A DNA stretch of 64,000 nt from Mytilus trossulus (lineage: Eukaryota > Mollusca > Bivalvia > Mytilida > Mytilidae): NCBI RefSeq assembly GCF_036588685.1, contig NW_026963295.1, positions 4,588,001-4,652,000 on the forward strand. The letters run 5' to 3'. Shown here piece by piece: positions 1-14,700 of this stretch. The notes beneath the pieces were generated by a model that was not told the DNA's origin, did no database searches, and saw nothing but the letters and a program-made list of their open reading frames with translations. Every line of letters starts with the position of its first letter. Positions within the stretch are counted from its first letter, which is position 1. The position numbers and the translations under genes are program-made.

Positions 1-582
1 AATACCAATGGTGTATGGCGATGTTTGGTTTTCAATTTGGACTTTCTTCATACTAGTATTCGGTCACGTATATATTCATATGTATCTATTTGCATGAATT
101 TGTTAACGTCTAAAGAAAGGACAAGTAATATCTATCAAACCCATAATGGGTTAAGAAGACAAACAACAACATGAATACCATCAAGACACATAGTATTAAC
201 CCTAACAACATGAAAGTCGAAACAAGTGTAGCTTCTCCGGTCTTTTTCTTTAAGTTAGAAAGGTTTAAACCTTTTATCAAATATGTAGGAATGCATTCAT
301 AGATATGAATGGGACAATTAGAGAACATCTTAGACTGTTTTATAAGATGTATTCATAAAAGGAGAAAAAAAAATGTTTGTTTCACCCTCAGCTGCCACTA
401 TATGTAATGCTAAAATTGAAAGAAAGAAAATGTTTTCGGTTTGTCCCTTAAAAAATAGATTGTTCTTCGGAAAAAAAAAGTTTGCACAGAAAAAAAAAAC
501 ATATCCCCACCCCACCCCACCCCCCAATTCGATTTTTAATTACTGTAACATCGACCTAGACATTTACCTAGAGAATATCAAT
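1..582. other. AT-rich sequence without a supported gene
   Basis: I see no convincing gene. A minus-strand open frame (110-328) contains a hydrophobic stretch but no splice or start context. A C-rich run of short CCCCA units lies at about 507-526. Confidence 0.4.
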
Positions 583-1644
<1,062 letters not shown>

Positions 1645-1722
1645 CCTTCGGATGCTGTCTGTTCATTGGTCGGGTCGTTGTCTATTTGAAATGATCCTCA
1701 TTTCAAATCTAAATTTTATTTT
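1645..1722 (+). repeat. interspersed repeat A fragment
   Basis: Contains the block GGTCGGGT-GTTGTC followed by a TTTGA-AT-ATTCTCA-like tail, shared with copies at about 15310-15402, 30595-30650, 60780-60866 and 61360-61446. This copy is diverged. Confidence 0.55.
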
Positions 1723-2021
1723 TTTTAAATGTTTGTCTAGGCTACTGTATATGTTTTCCTACGGAAATATTACGTTCGATAGTATAAGACGTCAATTGAA
1801 ACAGTTCATTAGGAAGAGTTAATGGAACACTATTTTAAGAAAACTTTTTTTTAGGGGGGACGTTAAAAGGTGAAGCAGAAGATACTCAAAGGAAACCAGT
1901 CGTAAACTTAATCATACCTTCTCTGAAAATATAAGTCGTTGGTTTCTCGTCGGTTTTACAAAGTTTATTGAAAAGAATGATTCATATTAGAAAGTGAAAC
2001 AATGTTAAGTGGGTCAATAGT

Positions 2022-2106
2022 TATCAAAGGTACGAAGCTTATAATTAACTACGCCAGAAGAGCGTTTCGTCTACATAAGACTCATTAGTGACGCTCACGT
2101 CAAAAT
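2022..2106 (-). repeat. interspersed repeat B, minus copy with decayed hammerhead motif (2051-2094)
   Basis: Read on the minus strand it matches the repeats at 5111-5190 and 7781-7860. The hammerhead-like core is present, but one core base is changed (CTAATGA instead of CTGANGA) and the stem III side is altered, so self-cleavage is unlikely. Confidence 0.6.
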
Positions 2107-2727
2107 AGTTAGAAACCAAAACAAGTACAAAGTTGAAGAGCATTGAATTATTCTCTACAACAGCCAACCTATCGCACGTTAAGTTCTTTTTTCGAAACCA
2201 ACATTTATCTAGGTTATCAGTAAAAACTGAAAGGTTTTAATGGTTGATTTGAATGTTCTGTAAGTGTATAGGTAAAGGGGTATTGTAACAATTACCAAAA
2301 CACATGTACACCAATTGTTGAGGACAAGACATTTCACAAAATTATACAAAATCTGTATCCAAAGTTTATTTGGTAGTATATTAATCTCATTTTTTGGATA
2401 ACGATAACGTCTCTCATTAGTGACAGTTGTCATGCACACAAAAACAGAAATAAGAATTAATGAAGTTGCCAAAAAGAACAACATCAGAATGATAGGTTAT
2501 GAATATCCTGCTAGGCATGCACTTCTTCTCACACGAATTATGAGTCATATCTAGAAATACGTGTCGATTGGAATGAGATTAATACAAACTTATGTTTAAT
2601 CATAAACAAAACAAAACTATCAACAGTCGTTCCCAAATCTAATATTGATTCATGTTATCTTAAATAATTGATAAGAGGCGGAAGTGATATTGTAAAATTG
2701 TACAGTAGGAAAACATGAACCAAAAAT
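2107..2727. other. upstream region of the receptor gene
   Basis: No promoter element could be fixed. A minus-strand open frame (2209-2484) starts with a signal-peptide-like hydrophobic stretch but has no support beyond that. The transcription start and 5' UTR of the receptor gene probably lie here or immediately before 2728. Confidence 0.3.
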
Positions 2728-2782
2728 ATGTCGTACATAACAAAACTGTTAATTATGTTGTGCTTTGGATTGTGTCGAGCGG
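2728..2782 (+). CDS. receptor exon 1: signal peptide
   Basis: ATG at 2728 starts MSYITKLLIMLCFGLCRA, a short typical signal peptide, followed by one base of the next codon and a GTAGGT donor at 2783. A second ATG at 2714 in another frame runs into a stop. The split codon joins exon 2 to give Asp directly after the Ala cleavage-type residue. Confidence 0.75.
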
Positions 2783-5700
2783 GTAGGTACAGAAGTATTT
2801 TCAATATAGTATGTTAATAGGTAATCAGTAATATTGTACTAAAAGCGCGGAAATCACTATGTCATCCATGTGAACTCATCGATTTTTTAACAAACGTAAA
2901 ATTAAAAGTTATCTCATCAATGTTGAAACTAATATTGTTTTTTATTGGCATCAACCAATTAAAACATAACTAAACTTTATTTTCATGTATTGTTTTTTTT
3001 TGGGGGGGACGTAAAAATACACATCCATGTTCATTTTCTAAATAATAGAGATCACTTTATCTAAATATAAGACTATCAATATTTATTCAAAGGATAAATC
3101 CTAACTATCCTACTGCCTCTCGATACATTTCTTCTTTGACTGTCCATGACGTTAAAACACTAAAAGCATGAAAAGTTTTTAGTTGATTTAATTCTCTGAT
3201 GCATGTTTTCGTATTAGTTGTTTTTGGCTTTTAACTAGCTTTCGGTAACTGGGAATATTTGAAATCTTTATTTTTCGTGTTAATATCCCATGATACATTT
3301 TTTTATGCATTTTTTTTTATTAAATATTTCCTTATTTTGTGTTACATCTCATCTCACTTTTTATAATATATCATCTTTAATAAATATTTAATATTTTGAT
3401 AAATGTCCACTTCTGTTTTCGTCCTATGATATTTTATTCTGTGTCTGTTTATGTTGTGATGTTACACTATTACGTCAGGTTATGGTACAGGGTGACGCCT
3501 GACAAAACGTGAAACCTGCTGCATTTGTTTGCACCTGTTCTAATTTTAAGTCAGGAACATGTTGTTTGGTAGTTGTCGTTTGGTGATGTGGTTCATAAAT
3601 GTTTCTCGTTTTCATTTATTATATAGATTTTTTATATAGATTAGACCGTTGGTTTTCCGGTTTGAATGGTTTTACACTAGTAGTTTTGGGGCCCTTTATA
3701 GCTTGTTGTTCGGTGTGAGCCATGGCTCCGTGTTAAAGGCTGTACATTAACCTATAAAGGTTTACTTTTATAAATTGTTATTTGGATGGAGAGTTGTCTC
3801 ATTTGCACTCACACCACATCTTCCTATATCTATTGACTGTTTATTTTCCTATTTGAATGGTTTAATATTAGTAATTTTCGGGGCACTTTACAGTTCGGTG
3901 TGTGCAAAGGCTCGTTGTTGGAGGCCGTGCTTTGACCTATAATGGTTTAATTTTATAACTTTTGACTTAGATCACCTCTTGTCATACTTAGTTAAAAAAT
4001 ATATATACACTATATATATATTGTTCTATTTTAAAAGATCATAAATAATAAGCTTGAACAGAGTTGATAATATGTATATGAAAAGATGAATTGTTGAATA
4101 ATCAATATATTTTCTGAGGACAGTTATGGTACTGATAATTCCGTTAGTAAAATATTCCATGCAAAATAATTTTCATGTTCAACTCACGAGTATAATCCTT
4201 GGATTACTTGTCATTTCAGATAATAGTGTTCGAATCATACAAAATATGACAACTTGGAATGAAGCATTAGGACATTGTGCTGTTCAAAATTCAAGACTTG
4301 CTGACATTTCGGATATTAAAACAGACCAAACTTGTAATACGATTTTCCAGACGAATATAACAAAATCGTTTTGGACTGGAAATTTCTACAAACTGTCCAG
4401 TAGAATTTCAATTCAAGGTTAGTTTTTATTTTTATATTCCATAGTACATGTACATGTATGTGATAAATCAGATGTTTCATATTCCATTTATAACTAATAA
4501 TGTTTTCTACAAGTATTAAGTCATGCGAAAACAATAAACACAATAAAACCTAAGCAAACATGTTTCAATTCATATTTTCAAATAATAAGTATTGTTTTAG
4601 CTTTCCTATTTATGAGCAAAATTGGTTCTTATAAATGTCTTAATAATCATCATAATAATGGCTATTTTGTTTTTTTTTATTAAATTTAAAGAAAACTCAG
4701 GTTGTAATGCGTGTGTTGATTGTAGCGCATGAAACATAACGGGAAGAATAGACCTATTTTTTTTTATTAACAAACAATTATCTATACAAATACAAGCAAA
4801 CCTAAAAATATGTTTCGTCAAAGTATATCACATTGGGGATAGAGGCAGGTGGCTGATCATTTCCTGTTTTTGATACTATTGCCAAAACAGGTATCGAGGG
4901 AAGTTGCGATTCAATGAAATATGGCACATGATTACTGAATGATAAAGCGTAAATATTTTCAAATAATGTATAGGTTCTGAATTTCTTTTCGGGAATTACC
5001 ATGAAATTATCCACAATTGGCTAATGTCTAATTTTCACCTTTTTGGAGTTTTAAATCCTCATTGCTCTTCAACTTTCAACTAAGTTATAGCTTTATAAAT
5101 ATTTGATATGAGCGTCACTGGTGAGTCTTATGTAGACGAAACGCGCGTCTGGCGTACTTAATTATAATCCTGGTACCTTTGATAATTATTTCATTTATTC
5201 AAAATTTTGAGTAAAGTATTTAAAATATTTTGATCGATATTCTATTTTTCTTACTATCTAATTAACATCGAATTATCTTCTGTCATTACTGCAGTCAGAA
5301 ATCCTGAATATTTACTTTTTTATAATTTTCAGGTTGTTATGTTATTCATAGCAAAACAAATGTAGTTGGATTTCAATTACTACACGAATGTTTCCAGCTG
5401 TGTAGAGGACGGATGAATAAGAGTGGATTCTTTGCGTACAGAGTATGTGTTTTTGATAAAGGGATAAATGATACCAGAGGGACAGTCAAACTTATAATTG
5501 AAAATAAATTGACAACGCCATTGCTAAAAAGGAAAAGGACACGCAAACAAATAAATATACACAAGACACAATATAGAAAACTCAAGAATGAGCAAAACGA
5601 ACCCCTTCCAAAAAAATGTGTCACCCGTTGTGTTTATGTCATTACATATATGGTAAATAGTATAATTATGTAGGTGACATTCGTGGAATAATAGGAATAT

Positions 5701-8700
5701 CGTATCAATTGGGAAATATATACTCCGTTTGCATGCGCTGCTGGAATGCATAGAAATTGAAAGTTCACAATTGGGAAGCTAAAACTATGTCTTTTTTTGT
5801 AAAAGTTTGTTTTCAACCGACCGTCATTGTCAATTTCTAGATGTAAGTCAATATATGAGGTAGATTTGGCTGTAACGGTTGTATCCTTTATCTTTAGTTC
5901 GATCGGATAGATGCGTGCAACATAGTCACAAAAATTGAAAGGATTTAGTGAGAGAACATAATCTTCAAAGCGGAATGTAAAGTTATAGGATATTTCTAAC
6001 TTCTTAATTTTTCCCTAAAATATTCTTATATGCAGTCAGCCTAATAATGATAAAGAAACAAGTCGGCAAGAAGGGCACAATCGGTTCCCATGGATAGCAG
6101 TTATTTGTTGAAAAACACGTCCCCCCAAAGTAACAAATATATTGTCAATCAAGAAATCAAGCAGCTTGATAATGTCAGTTACAGAGAATCTTCTGTTTGA
6201 ATCAAAGTGATCCTTTACAAATTAGGATTTATCCCTCCCTAAGACAAGATACTTGTATCTACGTATGAAACAAAGCTATACCTCTTTCAATTAAGAGGAA
6301 CCTTTGAGAATTGTTGATATTTATATGAAGGCCCTACGCAAATTGGTAAGCTTTACTCGATATTTGGCTTTTTTCGTATAACGTCAGCTTCTTGTACATA
6401 GTATTGCTTAAATTTCGTCGTCCTCGAAATGAAAACAATAGTGAAAAGGTTATTTTATAAAATGTTGCGAGATTAACCAACGTTGGATGTGTGTACCTGT
6501 TTTTATTTTGGGATTTGGTCATGTGCTTTTTAATACAATCATTTTGTTCATTCTGAATTAAACATAGTTGTGACAATATTTGTGTTGTAAATATAAAATT
6601 AATAGTTATCCGTTATCCAAAAACTAAATTTGTTAATTAACCAAATTACGTCAATATTAGATAAAAAGTTTAACACTCAGTATATCTTCGAGAATCCTAT
6701 CTTATATAGAGTGTCTGGAAAATAAACAGAAACTTCATCTGCTCTCGCATCAAGCTCTCGAATACAATCTTCCAAATGTGTCTTATTAAATGAATATTTC
6801 TACAATCTGATGTATATCCTCTGTACTGATCGAATCATAAACAATAATCACTACAATCGCTGAAAAAAAACAAGATCTAATTTGCTTAATTATATATTAA
6901 CACGCTAATTATTCGCCTTTTTCAGGCTATTTTTAGAACCAATTGCATTTGTGATTTGAATTTCAACAATAGTTCTTCTGACACCCCAGAAAAGGCATAT
7001 GCAGATAATAAATGTTTAAGTTACGACTCAAGAATAGATTTTTTTTGGTGGGTTTATAAAGGTTAGTACAATGTATCCGATATTGGCCATCTTTCCCAAT
7101 TCTTCAAAAAACATCTTCTTATTTATAAGGCGCTAAGATATCATGTATATTTTTTAGGGAGTACATCACTAATTCATGGCTCCAAGCATTCAATGATAAA
7201 TTCCTCAATTTCTAGCACGCAAAGGTTTTTTGAAGTTCAAACGCATGATAGGATAATGTACTAGAAAGAATCAACATACCTTTAGCGGCATATTAGAATA
7301 AACAGGTCCCAGGAACTTCGGATTTTATAAACAGGCAAAATGTACCCTCGTTTAAAAATTTCATACACTATTTTTTTTAATACAAAATGCAAAGTCGAAA
7401 ACTATTCTGAAATGATCATCAGTCATTCATGATCAGCTTTCATTCGATACCAAAATTGACTAAATATTGTACATGTTTTGAAAATTGATCAAACCTATGC
7501 GTACTCGGGATGTCCACTTCCTATAAAGAAGGTGATAGCACTGTCGCTAGAATAGTTCACCTTTTGAAGCTTGAAAATATGTGAATAGGTCGGGAAAATT
7601 ATCTGAAAAATATGCTAAAATCAAAATAAAGTTCCGAAACTTCAGTTCGTCTGTCATCTTTGTTGATGTTTCTCAATCTGGCTTTGTTATCATCAAAATA
7701 TGCTCTCTTTTTAAGCAAATGTGTATTCCACTTGAAACATAAAACCCAAACAATATGGGAAATGGTAACATTTTGACCTGAGCGTCACTGATGAGTCTTA
7801 TGTAGAAGAAACACACGTCAGGCATATTAAATTATAAGCCTGGTATCTTCATAACTATAAGCCTGTCGTAATGTTCTATTGTATTGGTTAATTGAATGTT
7901 TCTCTGTCCAGTATGTTCTTCAATTTATGTCTATTGTAGCCCTGTCATATAATGTTGTAAGTTTAATGTTATATTTAACCTTGACATAAAAGCGGGAGGT
8001 TTCGCTAGCCACAAAATCAGGTTCAACCCACCATTTCTTTCTTCAAATGTCCAGTACCAAGTCAGAAAAATGGCCATTGTTATAGTTCGTTTCTGTGTGT
8101 GTGTTGTATTTTAGTGTGTCTGTTGTGGGTTATATTTGATATGTTTCCCTCAGTTTTAGTTTGTAACCCGGAATTGTTTTTTCTCTATCGATTTATGAAT
8201 TTCGAATAGCGGTATACTACTGTTGCCTTTATTTATCATCACAGGACCGAAATCTCTGCTGTAAATTCGGATAGAAAATATGAAATAGAAGTATATCCAG
8301 TGAGAACTTTTCAATTCCAACACAAAATTGAGTCAATACGCAAAGACCGAAAGGATTCACGGGCTACTGACGTTTTTGCAAAACTTGAATATGCACTAGA
8401 CTTACCTGCAGCAAATGCGATTTACCATCAGATATGTAGCGTAGACTTCAGGACAGGGGGAAATATACCAATTGGTGGAACACCAGATCAAAAACGAAAA
8501 AGCAAGGTAGACCAGATCACACTGAAGCAAATACAGCTTTTCTTAAGACCATGGATTACTTGTTAGAAAATGAAGAAGACCAATTGACAGTAAAAGACCT
8601 TGTTCATCAAATGACACAGTTTTGTGGAGATCTGGCATACACAACAGTACAAAAGAAATCAAAGATCAAAACACACTTTGGTGATGAAGCTTTTATTACC

Positions 8701-11700
8701 GACGTCTGTGGAAAACCAAATGTGGTCACTCTTCGTAAAACGGCATCTGCTCTTCTGCAAGAATTCAATAAGAGTAAAAAAACTTCAGATCCTGGAACAG
8801 AAAAAAAGAGATATTATCAAAACAGCAGCTACACTTATCAAATCTGATATAAAATCAATGGAATTTTCAAGGTCGTTGTATTCATCACCAGCTACAATAG
8901 CATCTTGTGAGGAAAGCGTCGCATACTTACCTGATAGTCTTGAAAACTTACTTGGTGGTATATTTTTAGAAAAAGACTGCGATCTTAAAGTGGCAGTCAT
9001 TGGCCAGTCTATCAAGCAAGCGACAAGACCTCTGATTGCCCCTTTACAGCTAGGTCTAGGAGTTCAAATGCATCAACATTTTGGGTCAAAATTCCTCCTC
9101 GATACCTTATACCAACTTGGCTTTTCGTCATCTTATAAGAAAGTTCAAAGACACGGCGTGAATTCGGCTCTTCAGGGTAATGGTTCTCCTCAAGACATTG
9201 AATGACGATTTATTCAACACGTGGCAGATAATGTGGACCATAACATCAGAACAATTGGCGGTCATGGGACATTCCATGGAATGGGAATAATAGCATGCAT
9301 CACACCTGGTTATCACCACAAAACTATTTTGCAAAGATTAAATGTTTCGCCTGACGATATTAAACAAATAGGGAAAATCGATCTCCATCAGTACAATTTT
9401 GACCGAACATCAAAACATCGTTTAAAATTAGAATCGCTTCAGCTCAACAGTCGGATTCGTTACCAGATAACATCAGTCTTCTCTGTAGTACTATTTGGCC
9501 AAAGAAAAAGATTGGGTGGTCGGCAATGTGTAATTTAGTGCACGATTGAGCATACCCTGGTAAATCGACAATAGTCTTTTTGCCTATGATAGACCTTGAG
9601 CGGGGAAACCTTTTATGTATCTTTTCGACTATGAAGTTCGTATGTAATGTTTAGTTACAGAGCTAATCCCATGCTTACATTTGATCAACCGATTTATTAG
9701 AAAGCACTTACAATTATCTACAATGAACAAAAGGTAAGCGATTTGAAATCGATAGTTCTCAGATTAGGAGGTTTTCACATAGAAATGAGCTTCCTGAGAT
9801 CGATTGGTAACATTATGAGCGGATCTGGACTAGCTGAGCTCACGGAAACTGTCTACGCACCTTACCCTGTTTTGCATATGTTAACCGGAAAGTCAGTTGC
9901 GAGAGCAGTACGCGGTAATTTCTTAATGTATAATGCTTTAACCTCATTATTGTTGTGCGAACAGTTCCAGGTATATTCCACTGTTTTCAAAGATAATGAC
10001 ACTGAAAATGGATAAAATCATTCATTTCTTGAAGAAACTTCAGGTGACATAAGTGAAACTAATATTGAAGACTCTGAAAATCACAGTGAAAACACTTTTC
10101 CCCAGGATTTAAATGAACTGAGAAATGTTTCGGATAAAATCCTCGAACGACGTGTTCCAGTAGACACCCTTGATCAAAATGAGATATTGAGAAAATTACG
10201 CGACAGTATATCAACTTTTAGAAAATCACACATCGAAACCCGGACAACTCGACTATGGTTTTTATATATGGATATGGTGGACTTGCTGCGGAATTTCATC
10301 AAAGCTGAAAGAACTGGAAACTGGAATCTTCATCTTCAAATCATTAAAGAGATGTTACCGTACTTTGCTGCTGCTGGACATCTCAGATCAGCGTATGTAT
10401 ACCTGCAGCAAATCCATGAGTTATCAAGAACAAATCCTGTCATTAATGAAGCTCTCATGTCAGGCTTTCATGTGATAGAAGAAGTGATCGGTTCTGGTCA
10501 GGTTTATCATCGGATCTGGTCATCAAGCAGGTTCTGATGAGATTGCATTAAAACCACTGAAGGTCTCACAAGAGGTCGAGGGATGACGGATGCTCAGAGA
10601 TCATTGTGGATTTTGTCTATGCCACAGTGTATCCAAATGAACGAGGCAATGCAACTAGTAACTGGTGTTCATTTTGAAACCAGCGAATAGCACAAAGAAA
10701 TGTGCATTCCAAGAAAGGTACGGTATACCAAAGACACAACAACATTCCTTGACTTTCTTGAGGAAAGAAGTCTATTTTCAATCGATAAAGAACTCCGAAA
10801 CATCGAAACAGGAGCAACTGACGACAGCAAAGTGAATTCGAACAACTGGTGATCCTACATATTCTTTAAAATCATTTACCAAGGATGAAATTGTACAAAA
10901 TCACAAATCTGTCCTATTTTCTTTTGGTATAAACATAAAAGAAAACGAAGAAAATTTACCTTCATTATTATACTAGATAAAACTTCACAAAACTCTATAT
11001 AAAGAACGATACATAGCTGGATCATCAAAATGTTTGACTAAACATCTTTCTAAAGTACTGACTACTATTCTTTCTACAGTTATAGATGGACTTCAAAAAT
11101 ATTGTGATGAGATATATTCTTCCAGAGGTCTTTGCCAGATGTGAATTTTCAAAAATTCGAAAGATCTACTGCTTAATCTTTCTAATCTGTGTCGTAATGT
11201 TCTATTGTATTGTTTATTTGTGTGTTTCTCTGTCCTATATGTATTTCAATTTATTTGTATTGTAGTCAGGTAAATGACCATTTTTATATTATAGTTCGTG
11301 TCTGTGTGTGTTGCATTTTAGTGTTGCTGTTGTGTCGTTGTTCTCCTCTTATATATAATGTGTTTCCCTCAGTTTTAGTTTGTAACTCCGATTTGTTTTT
11401 TCTTAGGACTTTACCATGTTTATTCCGGGATTACCTATAAAACTTGTTATAACACAAATACCGACCTGTCAACGGTATATTCAAAAAGGGGAAGTCCATA
11501 AAATAATTACAAACCCATCATACGACTACCAGAATTTCAATTTATAAACCGACTGAAACACAACTGTCACCTGCATAGCGATAAGTTGAACAATATGTAA
11601 ATGAAGCATGTGATTTAATTTCTTTAAGAGAACAAACAAATATTTTACCTTATCTATAGAGTCTAGAATAGGAGGTACAATATCTACTTTTAGCGGGTTT

Positions 11701-14700
11701 TTCTAATGTTTACTGGTTCTATAAGTCGAGAAAATATCGACTTTCAATTTCTTCACCTATGGTTCTCAAATGGGATATTAGTAGATTTTGATATGTAGGT
11801 GGGCTAAACATGATCGGTTATTATCTATTTTAAAATATATGTAGTTGCTAGAATTTCTGGCAATGCAAAGATATTACTCAAGTCAAATCATACCTCAAGA
11901 TACTTATTTCTAAATACCCACTTTAGTTGATGGGTAAATTTCAACCCATTATATACAATAGCAAGATTCTATATGTCATCATACATATTATAAATAAAGA
12001 TAATATATTTATAATACATTTGAGTTTAAATGGTTAATAACTTGTACCATTTATCCTATTTGAGGTTAAATTAACGAAGTTTAATTTACCTCCTACATGA
12101 TGTTGTGACTGCAATCTTTAGTGTTCTTGCACATTTCAGGTGTCATACCACCAATTACTCCCTCAAATTTAGAACTTATGTGAAAGTAGGCCTACTCGGA
12201 CAAAAAATAGTGCATTTGATGTCATTGTTCACCTAAACTAACCAACAAATTTGCAGAAATGAATTTTGTTGAAAGAGAAATATATAAAGACCATTTTGAG
12301 CCAAATTGTACCTGTCTAGGATTTTGCATTTAAAATTGAGGATTAATGCGCTCCATGGTATACTAATTTAAGATTTCCTGAAAACCAGGGGTTATTTTTA
12401 GTGGTACCTCCTTTCGGGAGCTCTCTTCTTTCTTAGATGATTTTGATTGTATGTTGAAAATTGGCATGCAGAAAGGTGACACCTGTACAATTCAGGATAT
12501 ACCTAGTTTCTATGAAGTTAAACTTAAGGTAAAATATTTAGAAAGCTGTGAAAATTGCTTAATTTGGTTGAACAGATAGGGACGTTTAATTGGTGGTGTG
12601 ACACATTAAGCACAATTGGAAGAGACAAATTGAATTAATGTTGAAATGTAAATCGAATACTTTTTTTTTTATTTTTATGAATGTTTGCATCAGTATAGAC
12701 AATAAAGTGAAGGTTATATATTTTACATCCGAGCTCTTTTGTTCTAACAGGGCTGGTCAAAGCCTATGCTAGTTATCGACCTAATAGCCTTTAGAACAAA
12801 GACTAACGATTTATACCCCTACACCAGACAGAATTGATTTAAACTCATTGTTAATTTCACATTTATAAACATTGTGTCAGGGGCTCATAAAGGGTATATA
12901 CTATGCAGGAATAAATAAAGTGTATATGATATTGTTCGGAGTTCTAAACTGGATTTATGAAGACTCTGGCCATAGGGATGAACTTATACTGACACACCGC
13001 GTCTTCATTGGATAACTTTTACATAGCTATAGAGTATAATAGCTCCGGTGGGTTTTTTTTATCTGCCGTTTTATTAAAGTTAATTATATATATATATATA
13101 ACTTCATATTTTTTACTCAAACAAAAAGGAATATTAATCAATAGTGGTTAGATATTTTTTATCGCTTATTTCAGTTCACTTAGATGATTTCAATACTGGT
13201 AACGAGACATGCCACCAGCCTGCTTGTTTTTATTCTGAGGCAACATGTGATAATGTATGCGGTAAGTATAAGTAAATAACTAAAATAAAAAAGTAACCTT
13301 TCAATTGATGAAATAATATTATAATAAACTATCCACAAAATATTAAAATACAAAAAAATAAATCACTGTACGACATCCAAATGTAAAATTGAAGGCATAC
13401 TTTTTATATGTTTCTACTACGTTGTAATACTTAGTAATTGAATGTTGGGACATATATGTTTACATTGTGATACCAATTTTTACAATCAAGAAAGTTTTTT
13501 CAAATTATGATTCATTTGCTCCTTTTTTGTCTCTCTTTTCATCTTTCAGGACAAATTTCAAAGAGTACTTATTATGACTACCTGAAAAGTCATATTCCAA
13601 AAGATAAACTACCGTTTACCTGTGAGGGAAATGTAAACAAAAGCACATCTGTAAATGACACTATGTGTTCGGGATACTTCAGGTTTGGATTTAATACATC
13701 AGTAAAAAGAGGTAAACATATATTAATACTTCTGATCAATTCTTTTATGAGGTTGAACCATTATTAATTATTATTGTAGGAAATTATTCATTTATCATGT
13801 CTGCAATATTTTTCCTTTATATTGTAGCCATTAAAATCTTGCCTACAATTTAGTATTTTCTTCTTGGTTCTTAGATACAACTGGGTTAAATGTCAAGTCG
13901 CGATTTGGATCATGAATAAATAATCGAAATTAGGACACAAACCAGATTATGACATCCAACCTGAAAAGCACACACAAAAAAAGGATTTAAACATACAAAA
14001 TCAATCCTGTAAAAACGAAACGAGATACGAACTAACAAATAAGAAAAGATGTACTATAATATGATATTGTTTCAAATCTTGTCAGAGATTGGACAAAAGT
14101 TTAAATATTTTGCTTTTATTCATTTTTTATTTATTTGTATTGATTATGAATTGTTATCGAAGGTATTTATGAATATTTAAAAGCTTCAATTGATGGAATA
14201 GAATAAACACCAGAACATGTATATATACATTTGTACCTTGAGGATGATACAGCTAAAGCAGAAAAAAACATAATTACCAAAGTGTCACTGCGGGCCAAAG
14301 GGTGCATAGGGATTGAAATATATAAAGTATTTTCAGGAAATGCGTAAAGTGTAGAGTCCGAAATATATATACGTTTGTGATGGCTAAAATTGAAACATAT
14401 GTCGATTATTGTAGATCACATGGAGAAAACAACAGCTGTTTATAAGTGTGAAGCTATTTCTTGTAACAATGATAACTCTTATCAAATTAGTTTACAGAAC
14501 TGTAATTCAACAAACTTTGGTTACCTCTGCGGTAAGGGTGAGATTAATGTTTGTGTTCAAATTGTTTGTATCGTATGTCATCGACTAAACTGATGCTAAG
14601 TTAGTTAAGGAGGCTTGCAGCCCAAAAGAAATGAGCTAAAGAAGCTTGACTACCAATAAAATAAATGTAACGTATTAGGAGTTTTTTGTGAAGTTTGATG

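Noticed and set aside
110-328. Minus-strand ORF with a hydrophobic helix
   Set aside because: No start context, homology or splice support; hydrophobic stretches are common in AT-rich DNA.
2209-2484. Minus-strand ORF with a signal-peptide-like start
   Set aside because: Attractive N terminus but no partner exon, no homology, and it lies directly upstream of the receptor gene on the opposite strand.
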